A stretch of 64,000 nucleotides of DNA from MFD09286-c1 sp963701015 (GTDB lineage: Bacteria; Bacteroidota; Bacteroidia; Bacteroidales; DTGW01), in NCBI GenBank assembly GCA_963701015.1, contig OY969556.1:2046001-2110000 (forward strand), read 5' to 3'. The translations under genes and the position numbers were made by a program. The notes under the pieces were generated by a model. That model was not told where the DNA came from. It saw only the letters and a list, made by a program, of their open reading frames with translations, and searched no databases. This document shows positions 44,868-53,897 of the stretch, one piece after another; the first letter of the stretch is position 1, and each line of letters starts with the position of its first letter.

Positions 44868-46196
44868 CTATTTTGAGTTATATAAAACTTCCAATCCGCT
44901 ATTATTCCATAAAACTAAATCGTTAAACGTATATGAATTTGTTATTCCCAAATCAATATATTCCCCTTCGCTACCATCACTTTTTTTACAATAAATCATT
45001 CTCCTATAATTTGCTCCAATACCTCTAAATGGCATTGAAAAGAATTTCAACATTAAAATATTGGAATGCTTATTAGTCATAAACCAGCTACCTTTAATTG
45101 GGAATAAAATATCCAGAACTTTTAAAGCATTATCAATCTCATTTTTAGGAATCCCTGTTTTTAAAGATAATAATTCATATTCTTTATCTTTAAAATCGAG
45201 TAAAATGAATCCTCCAAATGCATACATAAACCACTGCCAAAATACAGGATAAAGATTAAAGTATTTATGTTTTCCTATATCATCAATAGCCATTCTAAAT
45301 GAATAAGGTAAAAATGAAAATTTTGATATTTTTATTCCAACTAAATTTTCAATGTCACTGGCTCTACTATTTCTTGCACGTTTAAAAAGTAAAAAATCCA
45401 CAGCACATTTAATAATTCTTAATCTTGATTGATTTTCATAATATGTTGAAATCTGCAAATCATTGAATTCGCATTTATAAAAAGTTTTGACGAATTGTTC
45501 ATAAGGAATATTTGAATAATCAGAATTAAATTCATTTCCAATAATTTCATTTGCACACTTAGCTGTAATATTCGGATTTTTAGAATAATTATCATATAAT
45601 TGTCTTGTTTTATCTAATAAGTTTGTTGTGAAAAATGTGCTTGAATTAACAATTGAATAATACTTTTCAAGAGCTGAAAATCTTTTAAAATTTTTATTGC
45701 TTTTTTTCTTATTTGTAATTAATCTTTGATATTCTCGGTCAATCCAATAAGAATATCTAAATGTTTCAACATCTATCAAATCTGCTGTTTTATTTCTTAA
45801 TTGTTTTTTCAGATATTGATTGGTTTTCTTTAAATCTGGTACAGCAATTAAATCAATATTTAATTCTTTTGCTTTTGTTTTATAATATTCGAAATTGTCT
45901 CTGCCCTTTTGAACGATAAAAATCCCTTTAGTTATACGCGTATATGTCATCCATCCTTTTACCTTGAAAACATCTGAAAATCCCCAATCACCAGATTTGA
46001 TTTCAATCAATCTTGGTCTCGGTAGAAGATTGTAATCAGTTACTGATATGTCTAATTCTAATATTTCTTCTGTTGCTCTATCCGAAATATTCTTTTCAAC
46101 AAAAAAACCAACACTTTGAAAATAGGCAGCAATAAAATCTTCAAATTCTTTGCCCTTGGGTAATTCAGGCAATGAAATAGATACTTTATCTTCCAT
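44868..46196 (-). CDS. PD-(D/E)XK endonuclease-like protein
   Basis: 442 residues. Residues ~15-120 form a restriction-endonuclease-like core: KGKEFEDFIAAYFQSVGFFVEKN, then ELDISVTD (acidic site) and LIEIKSGDWGFSDVF (E-x-K), then GIFIVQKG. The remaining ~320 residues are helical with a winged-helix look near the end (PKNEIDNALKVLDILFP). No methylase or helicase partner in the cassette. I infer a DNA-targeting nuclease, possibly defensive. Ends GTTAGGGCAA / TTGCCCTAAC. Confidence 0.7.
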   Translation of the reverse strand: MEDKVSISLPELPKGKEFEDFIAAYFQSVGFFVEKNISDRATEEILELDISVTDYNLLPRPRLIEIKSGDWGFSDVFKVKGWMTYTRITKGIFIVQKGRDNFEYYKTKAKELNIDLIAVPDLKKTNQYLKKQLRNKTADLIDVETFRYSYWIDREYQRLITNKKKSNKNFKRFSALEKYYSIVNSSTFFTTNLLDKTRQLYDNYSKNPNITAKCANEIIGNEFNSDYSNIPYEQFVKTFYKCEFNDLQISTYYENQSRLRIIKCAVDFLLFKRARNSRASDIENLVGIKISKFSFLPYSFRMAIDDIGKHKYFNLYPVFWQWFMYAFGGFILLDFKDKEYELLSLKTGIPKNEIDNALKVLDILFPIKGSWFMTNKHSNILMLKFFSMPFRGIGANYRRMIYCKKSDGSEGEYIDLGITNSYTFNDLVLWNNSGLEVLYNSK

Positions 46197-46232
46197 AAAA
46201 TGTTATATCTGCTGATGTTTTTTTAGCATTTG

Positions 46233-46364
46233 CCCTAACGTTTCCCGGCTACACCGCAGTGCGGGATTTACTTGCAATATTTGTCAAGTTGCACAAATAT
46301 AACAAAAACTTACAAACCTTTGCAAACCGCTATAACCCGCATTGGGTGTGAACCGGTGTTAGTT
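46233..46364 (-). repeat. attC site 35 (family C variant), left boundary of giant unit III
   Basis: 132 bp. Ends CCCTAAC and GTTAGTT. Family C arms with an extra G on the right (GGGTGTGAACCGG). Confidence 0.8.
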
Positions 46365-46638
46365 ACAGGGCTTATGTTTCGTTAAAATATGATGGTGTAT
46401 ATATAATCACAAGTCAATATTTCAAATGTTTTTTAAAACCACAAAATTGATTTAGTTTTTTGTGGGCTGGATTTTTATTGCCCTTTTAGGGCAAATGGTG
46501 CGTTTGCTTTGCAAGCTCTTTTGGTTTTTATGGCTTGCGGGCTGTTTGGGGCGTGAAAACCAAATGTGGTTGCAAACTAGGTGGTATTTCTTTTGTCTTT
46601 TTTATTTTGCAAATCCACATTTTGGGAAACTCTCCCAA
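46365..46638 (+). other. Conserved leader of giant unit III, cut by the insertion element
   Basis: Nearly identical to 8452-8736 up to the IS junction at 46639-46647; the continuation is at 48143 onward. Contains the CCACAAAA / TTTTGTGG hairpin and the TGCCC / GGGCA hairpin. Confidence 0.6.
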
Positions 46639-46647
46639 TCAACAAAG

Positions 46648-48142
46648 AGAGTGTCCATTAAACTGTGTCAAAAAGTAAAAATTACTAAATTGACGCAATT
46701 ATGGAAAAAGAGAAATTTGACTTTGAGGCTTTTCGGATAGATGCTATCGAAAAGCTTCGTAATAAGCAGCCATTATCAGGCAAAGACGGCGTATTACAAC
46801 CATTGCTAAAAGAGTTGTTAGAAACTGCTCTTGAAGCAGAAATGGATGTTCATCTTGGAGAAGATGAGCGTGCCATTGGCAATCGAAAAAACGGCAAAAC
46901 ACGTAAACGTGTAAAAAGCAGTAAAGGGGCGTTTACATTAGAAACACCAAGAGATCGTTCAGGGCAGCTTTGACCCTCAAATTGTGGGCAAACGGCAAAC
47001 TCTTATTAGCGAAGAAATAGAATACAAAGTGATACGTCTTTACGCTAAAGGTATGAGTGTAAGAGATATTTGTGATCATATCGAAGAAATGTATGGTTTT
47101 ACGCTTTCCCCTACCACCTTAAGCACTATTACCGACCGTATCATTCCCATGGTTAAGGAATGGCAACAACGCCCTCTTGAAGCCCATTACTGTTTTGTAT
47201 GGATGGACGCCATGCATTATAAAGTAAGGGAGGATGGAAAAGTGATATCACGGGCGGTTTATAATATTATTGGGGTAAATAACCAGGGCGTAAAAGAACT
47301 TCTTGGTATGTATATCGCTGAAAGTGAAGGTGCCAAATTTTGGCTACAGGTATTGGACGATCTCAGGCGCAGAGGTATCGAAGATATCCTGATTGCCTGT
47401 ATCGATAACCTCAAAGGCTTTGCAGAAGTAATCGCAGATATCTTCCCTAAGACAGAAATACAAACGTGTGTTATCCATCAGATCCGTAACAGTTTTAAGT
47501 ATGTGTCTTCTAAAGACAGCAAGGCCTTTATGGATGACCTGCGTACCATTTACCAGGCTGCAAATAAGCAGATGGCATCAAGTAATTTAGAAACGATGCA
47601 GGAAAAATGGGGTAAAAAATATGCAGCAGTCTTTAGTTCCTGGCAAAACAATTGGGAACGGCTCTCCACCTATTTTGATTACCCTGAAGAAATCCGGCGG
47701 GTCATGTATACTACAAATATCATTGAAGGCTTTCATCGGCAAGTGCGTAAGGTTACCAAAACAAAAGGGGCATTTACAAGTGATATGGCCTTGCTCAAAC
47801 TAATTTACCTGGCAACCATGAATGTTGTGGAAAAGTGGTCCAAGCCCATTACAAATTGGGCTGTCATAGCATCTCAGCTACAAATGATTTTTGGAGATAG
47901 AGCTCATATTGATATTAACCGTCAACGATTTAATGCATAACTCCGATGGGTTTTAAAAGGCATCTTACTCCCAGATTAATCCCTAAAAATAGTGCTACCT
48001 TTGACGATAGCACTAAATGGATATTAATCCGGTCGTTCAGCTTTATCCCTTCCTGGGTTGCTCCCCAGCAGAGCCCAGGTTAGGTTTTTACTGACAAGTA
48101 AAGATAAAAATTATAATCTGACACAGTTTATTTTACACTCCC
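46648..48142 (+). mobile_element. IS256-family insertion sequence
   Basis: 1495 bp, flanked by 9-bp direct repeats TCAACAAAG (46639-46647 and 48143-48151). The uninterrupted site reads TCTACAAAG at 8724-8732. Inverted ends share AGTGT and AAACTGTGTCA with a few mismatches. It interrupts the leader of unit III just before the 21-bp tract. Confidence 0.85.
46701..47940 (+). pseudogene. IS256-type Mutator transposase, frameshifted
   Basis: Two overlapping frames, 46701-46973 and 46984-47940, together make one transposase of about 410 residues. The first has the usual KQPLSGKDGVLQPLLKELLE and GNRKNGKTRKRVK; the second has the catalytic core with DALHYKVRE-type region (VWMDAMHYKVREDG), the CIDNLKGF strand and IRRVMYTTNIIEGFHRQVRK. 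One extra G in a GGG run at 46962-46964 breaks the frame (expected SGSFDPQIVG). Either inactive or a sequencing error; IS256 elements do not normally need frameshifting. Confidence 0.8.
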
Positions 48143-48153
48143 TCAACAAAGGA

Positions 48154-48510
48154 CTTAAATTCAATTTTTATTGTCTTAAGTGTACTTTTTATCAACTTAA
48201 ACAATATTTTCAGTATCTTAATTATGATTTTCGTTGACTTAAAGTATATTTTCATCATCTTAGAGATGATTTTCGCTATCTTAAAGTATATTTTCATCAT
48301 CTTAGAGTTGATTTTCGCTATTTTAAAGTATATTTTCATCATCTTAAAGTATATTTTCGCTAACTTAAAGTATATTTTTTCTATCTTAAACTACATTTTC
48401 TCTATCTTAAAGTAACTTTTCGCTAACTTAAAAATGATTTTTGGTGTCTTCGGGGCAATTATATCAAACTTGATTAAGATTTTCATCGACATAAATCTAA
48501 TTTTTTCAAT
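48154..48510. repeat. 21-bp periodic tract of unit III
   Basis: About 16 units in register with the same unit family as unit I (CTTAAAGTATATTTTCATCAT and variants). The order and number of variants differ from unit I. It is followed within ~50 bp by the deletion junction, not by a signature gene. Confidence 0.88.
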
Positions 48511-48600
48511 TAAAAATAATTATGGTTTTATTTTTTGCTTTTATAATTTGTCATAATCCATAAAATTTGAATATTGGTTAAGATGTTTCGAAGTTGTAAC

Positions 48601-50808
48601 TTATTTTAATTTCATAGTTTGCCAGGAATTTTTAACATCGGTTGATGTATTTACCTGTGGTGTTTGCGATTTTTGATTTACAACAATTGATTGTTGCTTT
48701 ACATTTTCAACAATATAATCTGAAAGGTCTTTATAATCTGCTTCGCCTTTTGTTAACTGTAATTTCTTTAACAAGAAATAGGTAAATAACCCATGTTGTT
48801 TTTCATTATATGGATATGCTGTTTCATCACCTGTTGCTGCGCTGAAAACAACCAAATTTCCGTTTATTAAATTTGATTTTGGTTTAATTTTAACCCCTCT
48901 TGCATTGGCAAGCATTCCATTATCACGGGCACTGCCACTAAAACACGCATCTAAGAAAACTGTTACACTTTGAGAAGGATTAGAGTTTAAGCGAGCATAT
49001 AAATCATCCAACTTTATGGCAGTTTCGTAATCGGACGAAAAACCATCGACAGGTAATAAATAGCCTGATTTATCCGCTTCATTTGGCATACCATGACCAG
49101 CATAATAAAATATTATTTTTGCTTGTCCATTATAGGCGGAAGCTACATCAGAAATCCATTTAATTTCAGAAACCATATTGCCAAATGTAGCATTTTGAAC
49201 TAAATGAATATTTTGGTTTGGAATGCCAAGTGTTTTTACACAATATTCTTCAAATACTTTCCCATCATTTAAAGCAAATTGAACTTTTACTTCTTTTTGA
49301 TAATTTTCATTGGCTATAATTACGGCAAAGGTTTTATTATTATTTATTAGATTGTTTTGAGGTATATTTATATCAACATCAGAAACCACACTAGTATTAT
49401 TCATAACATTTTTTTGATGATAGAAATTATCTTCATTAACAATATTTGGATAATTATTAACTATTTTAAATTTTTTTAAAAGATTATTATATGCAATATT
49501 ATTTCGGATGGAAACTAGATCATCATCATTTTGCATTTGAATATAATCACCATATCCTTTACTTAAAGCACTATCTAAAAAATTTACAGAATTATCTATT
49601 TTTCCAACAATTGCATACATACAAGCTAAATTGTAATAGTTTATTGCATTAGGATTTTCTTTGACATATGATTCCATTTCTTTTACAACAATTGACTTTT
49701 GACCTAAATAAAGCTGAGTAAACCATGAATATATAGAATCATTATTTAAACCTAAAAATTTATTAAAATACTCATTTGATTTTGATGTATTATTCAAGTA
49801 ATAATAGCATTTCCCTATTTGAAAATAAGGTAAATAATATTGAGGATACAATAATATTGCTTGGTTATAATCTTTAATTGCCTCACTATACATTCCTAAT
49901 TGGAATTTAGCTTGACCACGATTAGACCAATTATATTTGGGATCTAATAATATTGCCTTATCATAATCTTTTATAGCATCATTATATTGACCCAATTCAA
50001 ATTTCGCATGACCTCTATTTGAATAAGTCCAAGCATCGTTATTACCTAAAATAATAGCTTGATCAAAATCCTTAACAGCATCATCATATAAATGAAGTTC
50101 TTCTTTTGATTTGCCTCTAAATGCATAAGGCCAATTATATTTTGGATTCAATATTATAGCTTGATCAAAATCCTTAATTGCTTCATCATATTTTGATAAA
50201 TAAAACTTTGATAAACCCCTATTGTAAAAAGAACCGCTATATGGATTTATAGCAATAGCCTTGTTCAAGTCTTTAATAGCATCTTCATATTGACCCAAAT
50301 TCCTTTTTGCTTCACCACGACCAGCATAACTCCAATTAACTTTAGGATTTAATTCTATAGATTTATCATAATCTTTAATTGCTTCAACAAATAAACCTAA
50401 TTTAGACTTTACATCTCCTCTTTTAGTATAGCACCATTCATATGTATTATCAATAGCAATTGCATTATTAAAATCTTCAATAGCTTCCTTATATCTACCT
50501 AATTGAGCTTTTGATTGCCCTCTAAAAGCATATGCTAATTTACATCGAGAATCCAATATTAAAGCTTGATCTCCATCATAAATAGCTTCTTCATAATAAC
50601 TTAAACAAAATTTTGAATATCCTCTAACCGTGTAAGCTAAAATATTTGTATTGTCCATTTCAATTGATTTTGAAGCATATAACATTGCTTTATTATATTC
50701 TTCATGGTTACAAAAATTACTAGCTTTTTCAGCAAATGCTTTTGAGTTAGTTTGAGAAAAACTATTTAAGCAAATAAATGTTATAGGTAAAAAAATGATA
50801 TGTTTCAT
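48601..50808 (-). CDS. TPR-caspase exported protein
   Basis: 735 residues. Signal peptide (MKHIIFLPITFICLNSFSQ), then about ten 34-residue tetratricopeptide repeats (residues ~25-400; core AIKDYDKAILLDPKYNW). Residues ~490-735 are a caspase/metacaspase (C14) domain with His572 in YYAGHG and Cys622 in DACFSG. The predicted role is a periplasmic or surface cysteine protease whose TPR part binds partners. Caspases are effectors in several defence systems, but the signal peptide makes a cytosolic defence role less likely here. Confidence 0.8.
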   Translation of the reverse strand: MKHIIFLPITFICLNSFSQTNSKAFAEKASNFCNHEEYNKAMLYASKSIEMDNTNILAYTVRGYSKFCLSYYEEAIYDGDQALILDSRCKLAYAFRGQSKAQLGRYKEAIEDFNNAIAIDNTYEWCYTKRGDVKSKLGLFVEAIKDYDKSIELNPKVNWSYAGRGEAKRNLGQYEDAIKDLNKAIAINPYSGSFYNRGLSKFYLSKYDEAIKDFDQAIILNPKYNWPYAFRGKSKEELHLYDDAVKDFDQAIILGNNDAWTYSNRGHAKFELGQYNDAIKDYDKAILLDPKYNWSNRGQAKFQLGMYSEAIKDYNQAILLYPQYYLPYFQIGKCYYYLNNTSKSNEYFNKFLGLNNDSIYSWFTQLYLGQKSIVVKEMESYVKENPNAINYYNLACMYAIVGKIDNSVNFLDSALSKGYGDYIQMQNDDDLVSIRNNIAYNNLLKKFKIVNNYPNIVNEDNFYHQKNVMNNTSVVSDVDINIPQNNLINNNKTFAVIIANENYQKEVKVQFALNDGKVFEEYCVKTLGIPNQNIHLVQNATFGNMVSEIKWISDVASAYNGQAKIIFYYAGHGMPNEADKSGYLLPVDGFSSDYETAIKLDDLYARLNSNPSQSVTVFLDACFSGSARDNGMLANARGVKIKPKSNLINGNLVVFSAATGDETAYPYNEKQHGLFTYFLLKKLQLTKGEADYKDLSDYIVENVKQQSIVVNQKSQTPQVNTSTDVKNSWQTMKLK

Positions 50809-50839
50809 TTAAAAAAAGGATTAAATTAAAATGACATGT

Positions 50840-51640
50840 TTAATAATATTTCATTTTTAATTCACTTATGATCTCTGGTTCAATTGGATGAAATTTTAAC
50901 CTACCATCTTCAATGTATAATCTGCGGATTTGCAAATCTTTCTTTTTTTGTAATAAAGATACTAATGCAGGATATAAATTTGGATCAAAATTAACTCCTA
51001 AATATAATCTACATAATGATTTTTCTATCAAACAGAATTGTTTTTTTGAATTAAAACTTAGTAAACGAGATTCATGTTCTGAACTCCAATCAACATGTTT
51101 TTTATAAAATAATTCTTTGATATTGGCTTTAAGAAAATTATAAAAATATTTTTCATGGTTAATTGATTTATAATAATTGTTTGAATCCAACTTAGGATAT
51201 TCAAATGTATTAGAATATTTCATTTTCTTATAATAGAAACCTTTGTTTTCCTTAATAAATTCTTTTTTGTCCAATACAAAACATACCCCTTTATGTTTAT
51301 TTGAATATTGTGCCCACATTCTTGGATGATTATATCCTTCAAGCCCTCCAATTTTATTAACTTTATAATCATTTGAGAAACATAAAATTTTACAATTATT
51401 TTTCAAATATTCTTCAAATTCAATCTTAATTGTAACAGCGCTCCTCACTTCATTAAATCTATTCAAGGAATCAAATTGTTCAAAAATATTCCAAGACAAA
51501 AGTTTATTTTCTCTTGGATCATTGGTGTCACAATAGTTTGATAGTTTAAGCTGAAGTGAAGGTAAAATATATAATAATGCAGTTGCCTCAGATGTAAAAT
51601 GATAAATATAATCACCTTCTAATGTTTCTAATTGGTTCAT
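50840..51640 (-). CDS. DUF2971 protein
   Basis: 266 residues, soluble. The start YIYHFTSEATALLYILPSLQLKLSNYCDTNDPRENKLL carries the hallmark Asn-Asp-Pro of DUF2971. The middle has WAQYSNKHKGVCFVL, also typical. No catalytic mechanism is established for the family; members cluster with defence and mobile genes. Precedes the TPR-caspase gene with 31 bp between, and is the first cargo gene after the right-end element. Confidence 0.8.
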   Translation of the reverse strand: MNQLETLEGDYIYHFTSEATALLYILPSLQLKLSNYCDTNDPRENKLLSWNIFEQFDSLNRFNEVRSAVTIKIEFEEYLKNNCKILCFSNDYKVNKIGGLEGYNHPRMWAQYSNKHKGVCFVLDKKEFIKENKGFYYKKMKYSNTFEYPKLDSNNYYKSINHEKYFYNFLKANIKELFYKKHVDWSSEHESRLLSFNSKKQFCLIEKSLCRLYLGVNFDPNLYPALVSLLQKKKDLQIRRLYIEDGRLKFHPIEPEIISELKMKYY

Positions 51641-51694
51641 AATTTTAATTTTAAATGCAAATTACAATATCTATAACATAAACATTCAAATTAG

Positions 51695-51956
51695 TACTGG
51701 CGGGAAGGAAAAAAACAAGTGTATGGCCGGCGGGTGGATTGTGGGATGGTAGGCCATTCTCTTGTTTTCGCGCGTTGGGTTTCTTATTCCTTAATGCGCC
51801 TGAAAGGCGCAAAGCGGGTTAGGGAAAAAACTAAATCAATTTCATCGAACATTATCAATTTATCTTTAAATAGGTTTTAGTCTTTATACAAAAGAAGAAT
51901 ATATCAAGTTATATATAGAGCTTAAAAAAGTAATCTTTTTTAGTTTTTAGCCTTGT
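51695..51956. other. Right-end element of unit III with conserved hairpin
   Basis: Stem AAAACAAGTGTATGGCC (51712-51728) against GGCCATTCTCTTGTTTT (51752-51768), with U-U mismatches as in units I and II. Second hairpin TGCGCC / GGCGCA at 51795-51811. Confidence 0.65.
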
Positions 51957-52087
51957 AACTAACGTTCCTCGGCTATGTAAAGTGCGGGATTTACTTGCAG
52001 GATAAATCCAACTACACAAATATAATTAGAAAGCACTGAACTTGCAAACCCTCTACAACCCGCATTTTATATGAGCCGATGTTGGCA
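51957..52087 (-). repeat. attC site 36 (family A), the rightmost recognised
   Basis: 131 bp. Ends AACTAAC and GTTGGCA; family A arms. To its right only one cassette-like unit (IV) remains. Confidence 0.85.
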
Positions 52088-52296
52088 GCTGCCCTTATTT
52101 ATTTTTATTAAACGTAAGTCAAATATAATCAATCCGGTCAATTATTCACAATCGAAGAGCTGCTGTTTCAAAGTGTGTAAGCGAGGGATGGGCAGCAAGG
52201 CTCTTTTGCAGCCATTGGATTTTTGCGGGTATCCTGTGTGGGCTGCAAATGTGCCTTGATGCTGACGGGATGGGTGCGAAGGCTTGCTCTGATTGG
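52088..52296 (+). other. Diverged leader of giant unit IV
   Basis: Shares short blocks with the other leaders (GGCTCTTTTGCAGCC, GTGGGCTGCAAATGTGC, TGATGCTGACGGGATGG) but not the first hairpin. Nothing else seen. Confidence 0.4.
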
Positions 52297-52632
52297 TCTT
52301 TTTCACATATCAATGTCGATAGTAAGCATATGAATGTCGATAGTAAGAACATGAATCTAAATAGTAAGCATATGAACATCGAGAGTAAGCATGTGAATAT
52401 TGATAATAAACATATGAATGTAAATAGTAAGGACATGATTGTCGATAGTAAAGACATGATTGTCGATAGTAGGCACATAATTATCAAGAATGGAAATCTT
52501 TATCCTGATAGTAAACATGTGAATATTGATAGTGGAAAAATGAATCCTGATAGTAAACATGTGAATATTGATAGTGGAAAAATGAATCTAAATTATGGAA
52601 ACATGAATATCGGGAATGTATGTATAAATATT
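52297..52632. repeat. 21-bp periodic tract of unit IV
   Basis: About 16 units in 21-bp register (GATAGTAAGCATATGAATGTC variants; starts at 52318, 52339 and on). The plus-strand frame reads H-M-N-V-D-S-K heptads. Unit sequence is unrelated to units I-III. Ends ~230 bp before the signature gene. Confidence 0.88.
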
Positions 52633-52863
52633 GATAGTGAATATAGAAAGTTTCCAAATAAAAGGATAAATGTGTCTTTTTTATATGAAAAGTCTATAAA
52701 TATTCAAATTAAACACGATTTAATGAGTATATTTTATCAAAAAAGTGATAAAATTTAAAAATTATTCAAAATAAGTTCTAAATTAATTTTATTGTTAAAT
52801 GTTAAAATTTATATTTGTTTAACATTTTTAACAAAACCTATTTATTAATTTAAAAACAAAACT

Positions 52864-53760
52864 ATGAACCACCATCAAATTGAGAAAAATGGCATGTATA
52901 AGAAGATGCTTATATTCTTTGCCAATCCGCTTAACATTGCAATATGGACAACTTTTACCCGTTTAGTGACTGAAATAGCCAATTTTGTGTCGCTCAATAC
53001 TACGTTTAATAATTATATGCAGCAACACAATGCCGACATAAAGGGTGTTACCCAAACAAAAAATGATGCTTTTATGGCTATGGTTCTCTTAGTTGTTAGT
53101 AAAGCCCAAAAAGCTTATGTTTGGGCTATTGACACAGCAAATGATAATTTAGCAGAGATATTTGATATACAGAAATCTAATTTTCAGCATGTATCAGAAG
53201 CTACTGCTTATGCAAAAATTAAAAACGTTCGTGATGCACTTAGCGCAAACATAGCTTCAATGGCAAGTGTACAATTGGTTGCCGCCGATGTTACTGCCGT
53301 GAATACTGCCATTACAGCATATGAAAAAACCATCGGCACCACAGGTGCTGCACAATCGCATAAAACTGAAGGCACTCATGGAATTGAAGATTTAATAAGA
53401 CCTATTGACAAAAGTTTAGGCATTATTGATAATCTTATGATAAGTTCTTATTCGACTGCTCATCCTGATATGATAAAAGAATATTTGTTAAACCGTAATA
53501 TTGATAAACTGCCAACTCACCACAGTGGTATATCTGCCCATATTACTGATGCTATAACAAGCGCTGATTTGGAAGGTGCAACATTGGCCGTAAATGGCAA
53601 AACTACTACTTCGGATATTGACGGAATTGCTGAAATAATTAAAGTAAAACCTGCAACATATAATGTAACTGTTTCTCTTGCTAATTATGCCCCACAAACA
53701 ATGAAAATAACCATTGAAAGGGGAAAAGTTACCGAACTTGAAATTAAAATGACGAAATAA
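52864..53760 (+). CDS. Diverged giant-unit signature protein
   Basis: 298 residues. The order of parts is the same as in 9283-10218 and 34684-35640: an all-helical Ala/Thr/Asn-rich N-terminal two-thirds (AMVLLVVSKAQKAYVWAIDTAN), and a C-terminal beta fold from ~residue 218 (HITDAITSADLEGATLAVNGKTTTSDIDG, then VKPATYNVTVSLANYAPQTMKITIERGK). Identity to the other two is low. Function unknown; convergent with the SusC gene and followed by a terminator. Confidence 0.7.
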   Translation: MNHHQIEKNGMYKKMLIFFANPLNIAIWTTFTRLVTEIANFVSLNTTFNNYMQQHNADIKGVTQTKNDAFMAMVLLVVSKAQKAYVWAIDTANDNLAEIFDIQKSNFQHVSEATAYAKIKNVRDALSANIASMASVQLVAADVTAVNTAITAYEKTIGTTGAAQSHKTEGTHGIEDLIRPIDKSLGIIDNLMISSYSTAHPDMIKEYLLNRNIDKLPTHHSGISAHITDAITSADLEGATLAVNGKTTTSDIDGIAEIIKVKPATYNVTVSLANYAPQTMKITIERGKVTELEIKMTK

Positions 53761-53791
53761 TATAACTAGTTTTAAAGATAGTATTAATTAT

Positions 53792-53816
53792 AAAACCCTG
53801 CGAAAATGGGGTTTTA
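53792..53816 (+). terminator. Hairpin terminator after the unit IV signature gene
   Basis: AAAACCCTGCGAAAATGGGGTTTT: symmetrical AAAACCC / GGGTTTT stem, which can end transcription on both strands between the convergent genes. Confidence 0.75.
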
Positions 53817-53897
53817 TAATTAATAAATGACATAAATATATTTTGCTTAAAAAATTAATTCAAGAAACTTCATTTCGACTTTTTAGATGTATATTAT

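Larger units (their letters stand above)
46365..51956 (-). mobile_element. Giant cassette-like unit III
   Basis: 5.6 kb including a 1.5-kb insertion element. End tag GTTAGTTACA / TGTAACTAAC as unit I. It has the leader, the 21-bp tract and the right-end hairpin, but the signature gene and its terminator are gone: after the tract, the sequence jumps at about 48550 to one matching 11052 of unit I. Cargo is a TPR-caspase protein and a DUF2971 protein. Confidence 0.6.

Noticed and set aside
8737..52632. CRISPR array
   Set aside because: The 21-bp units are contiguous with no spacers and no cas genes are present.
9283..53760. Diversity-generating retroelement linked to the variable tracts
   Set aside because: No reverse transcriptase or template repeat was found in the window.
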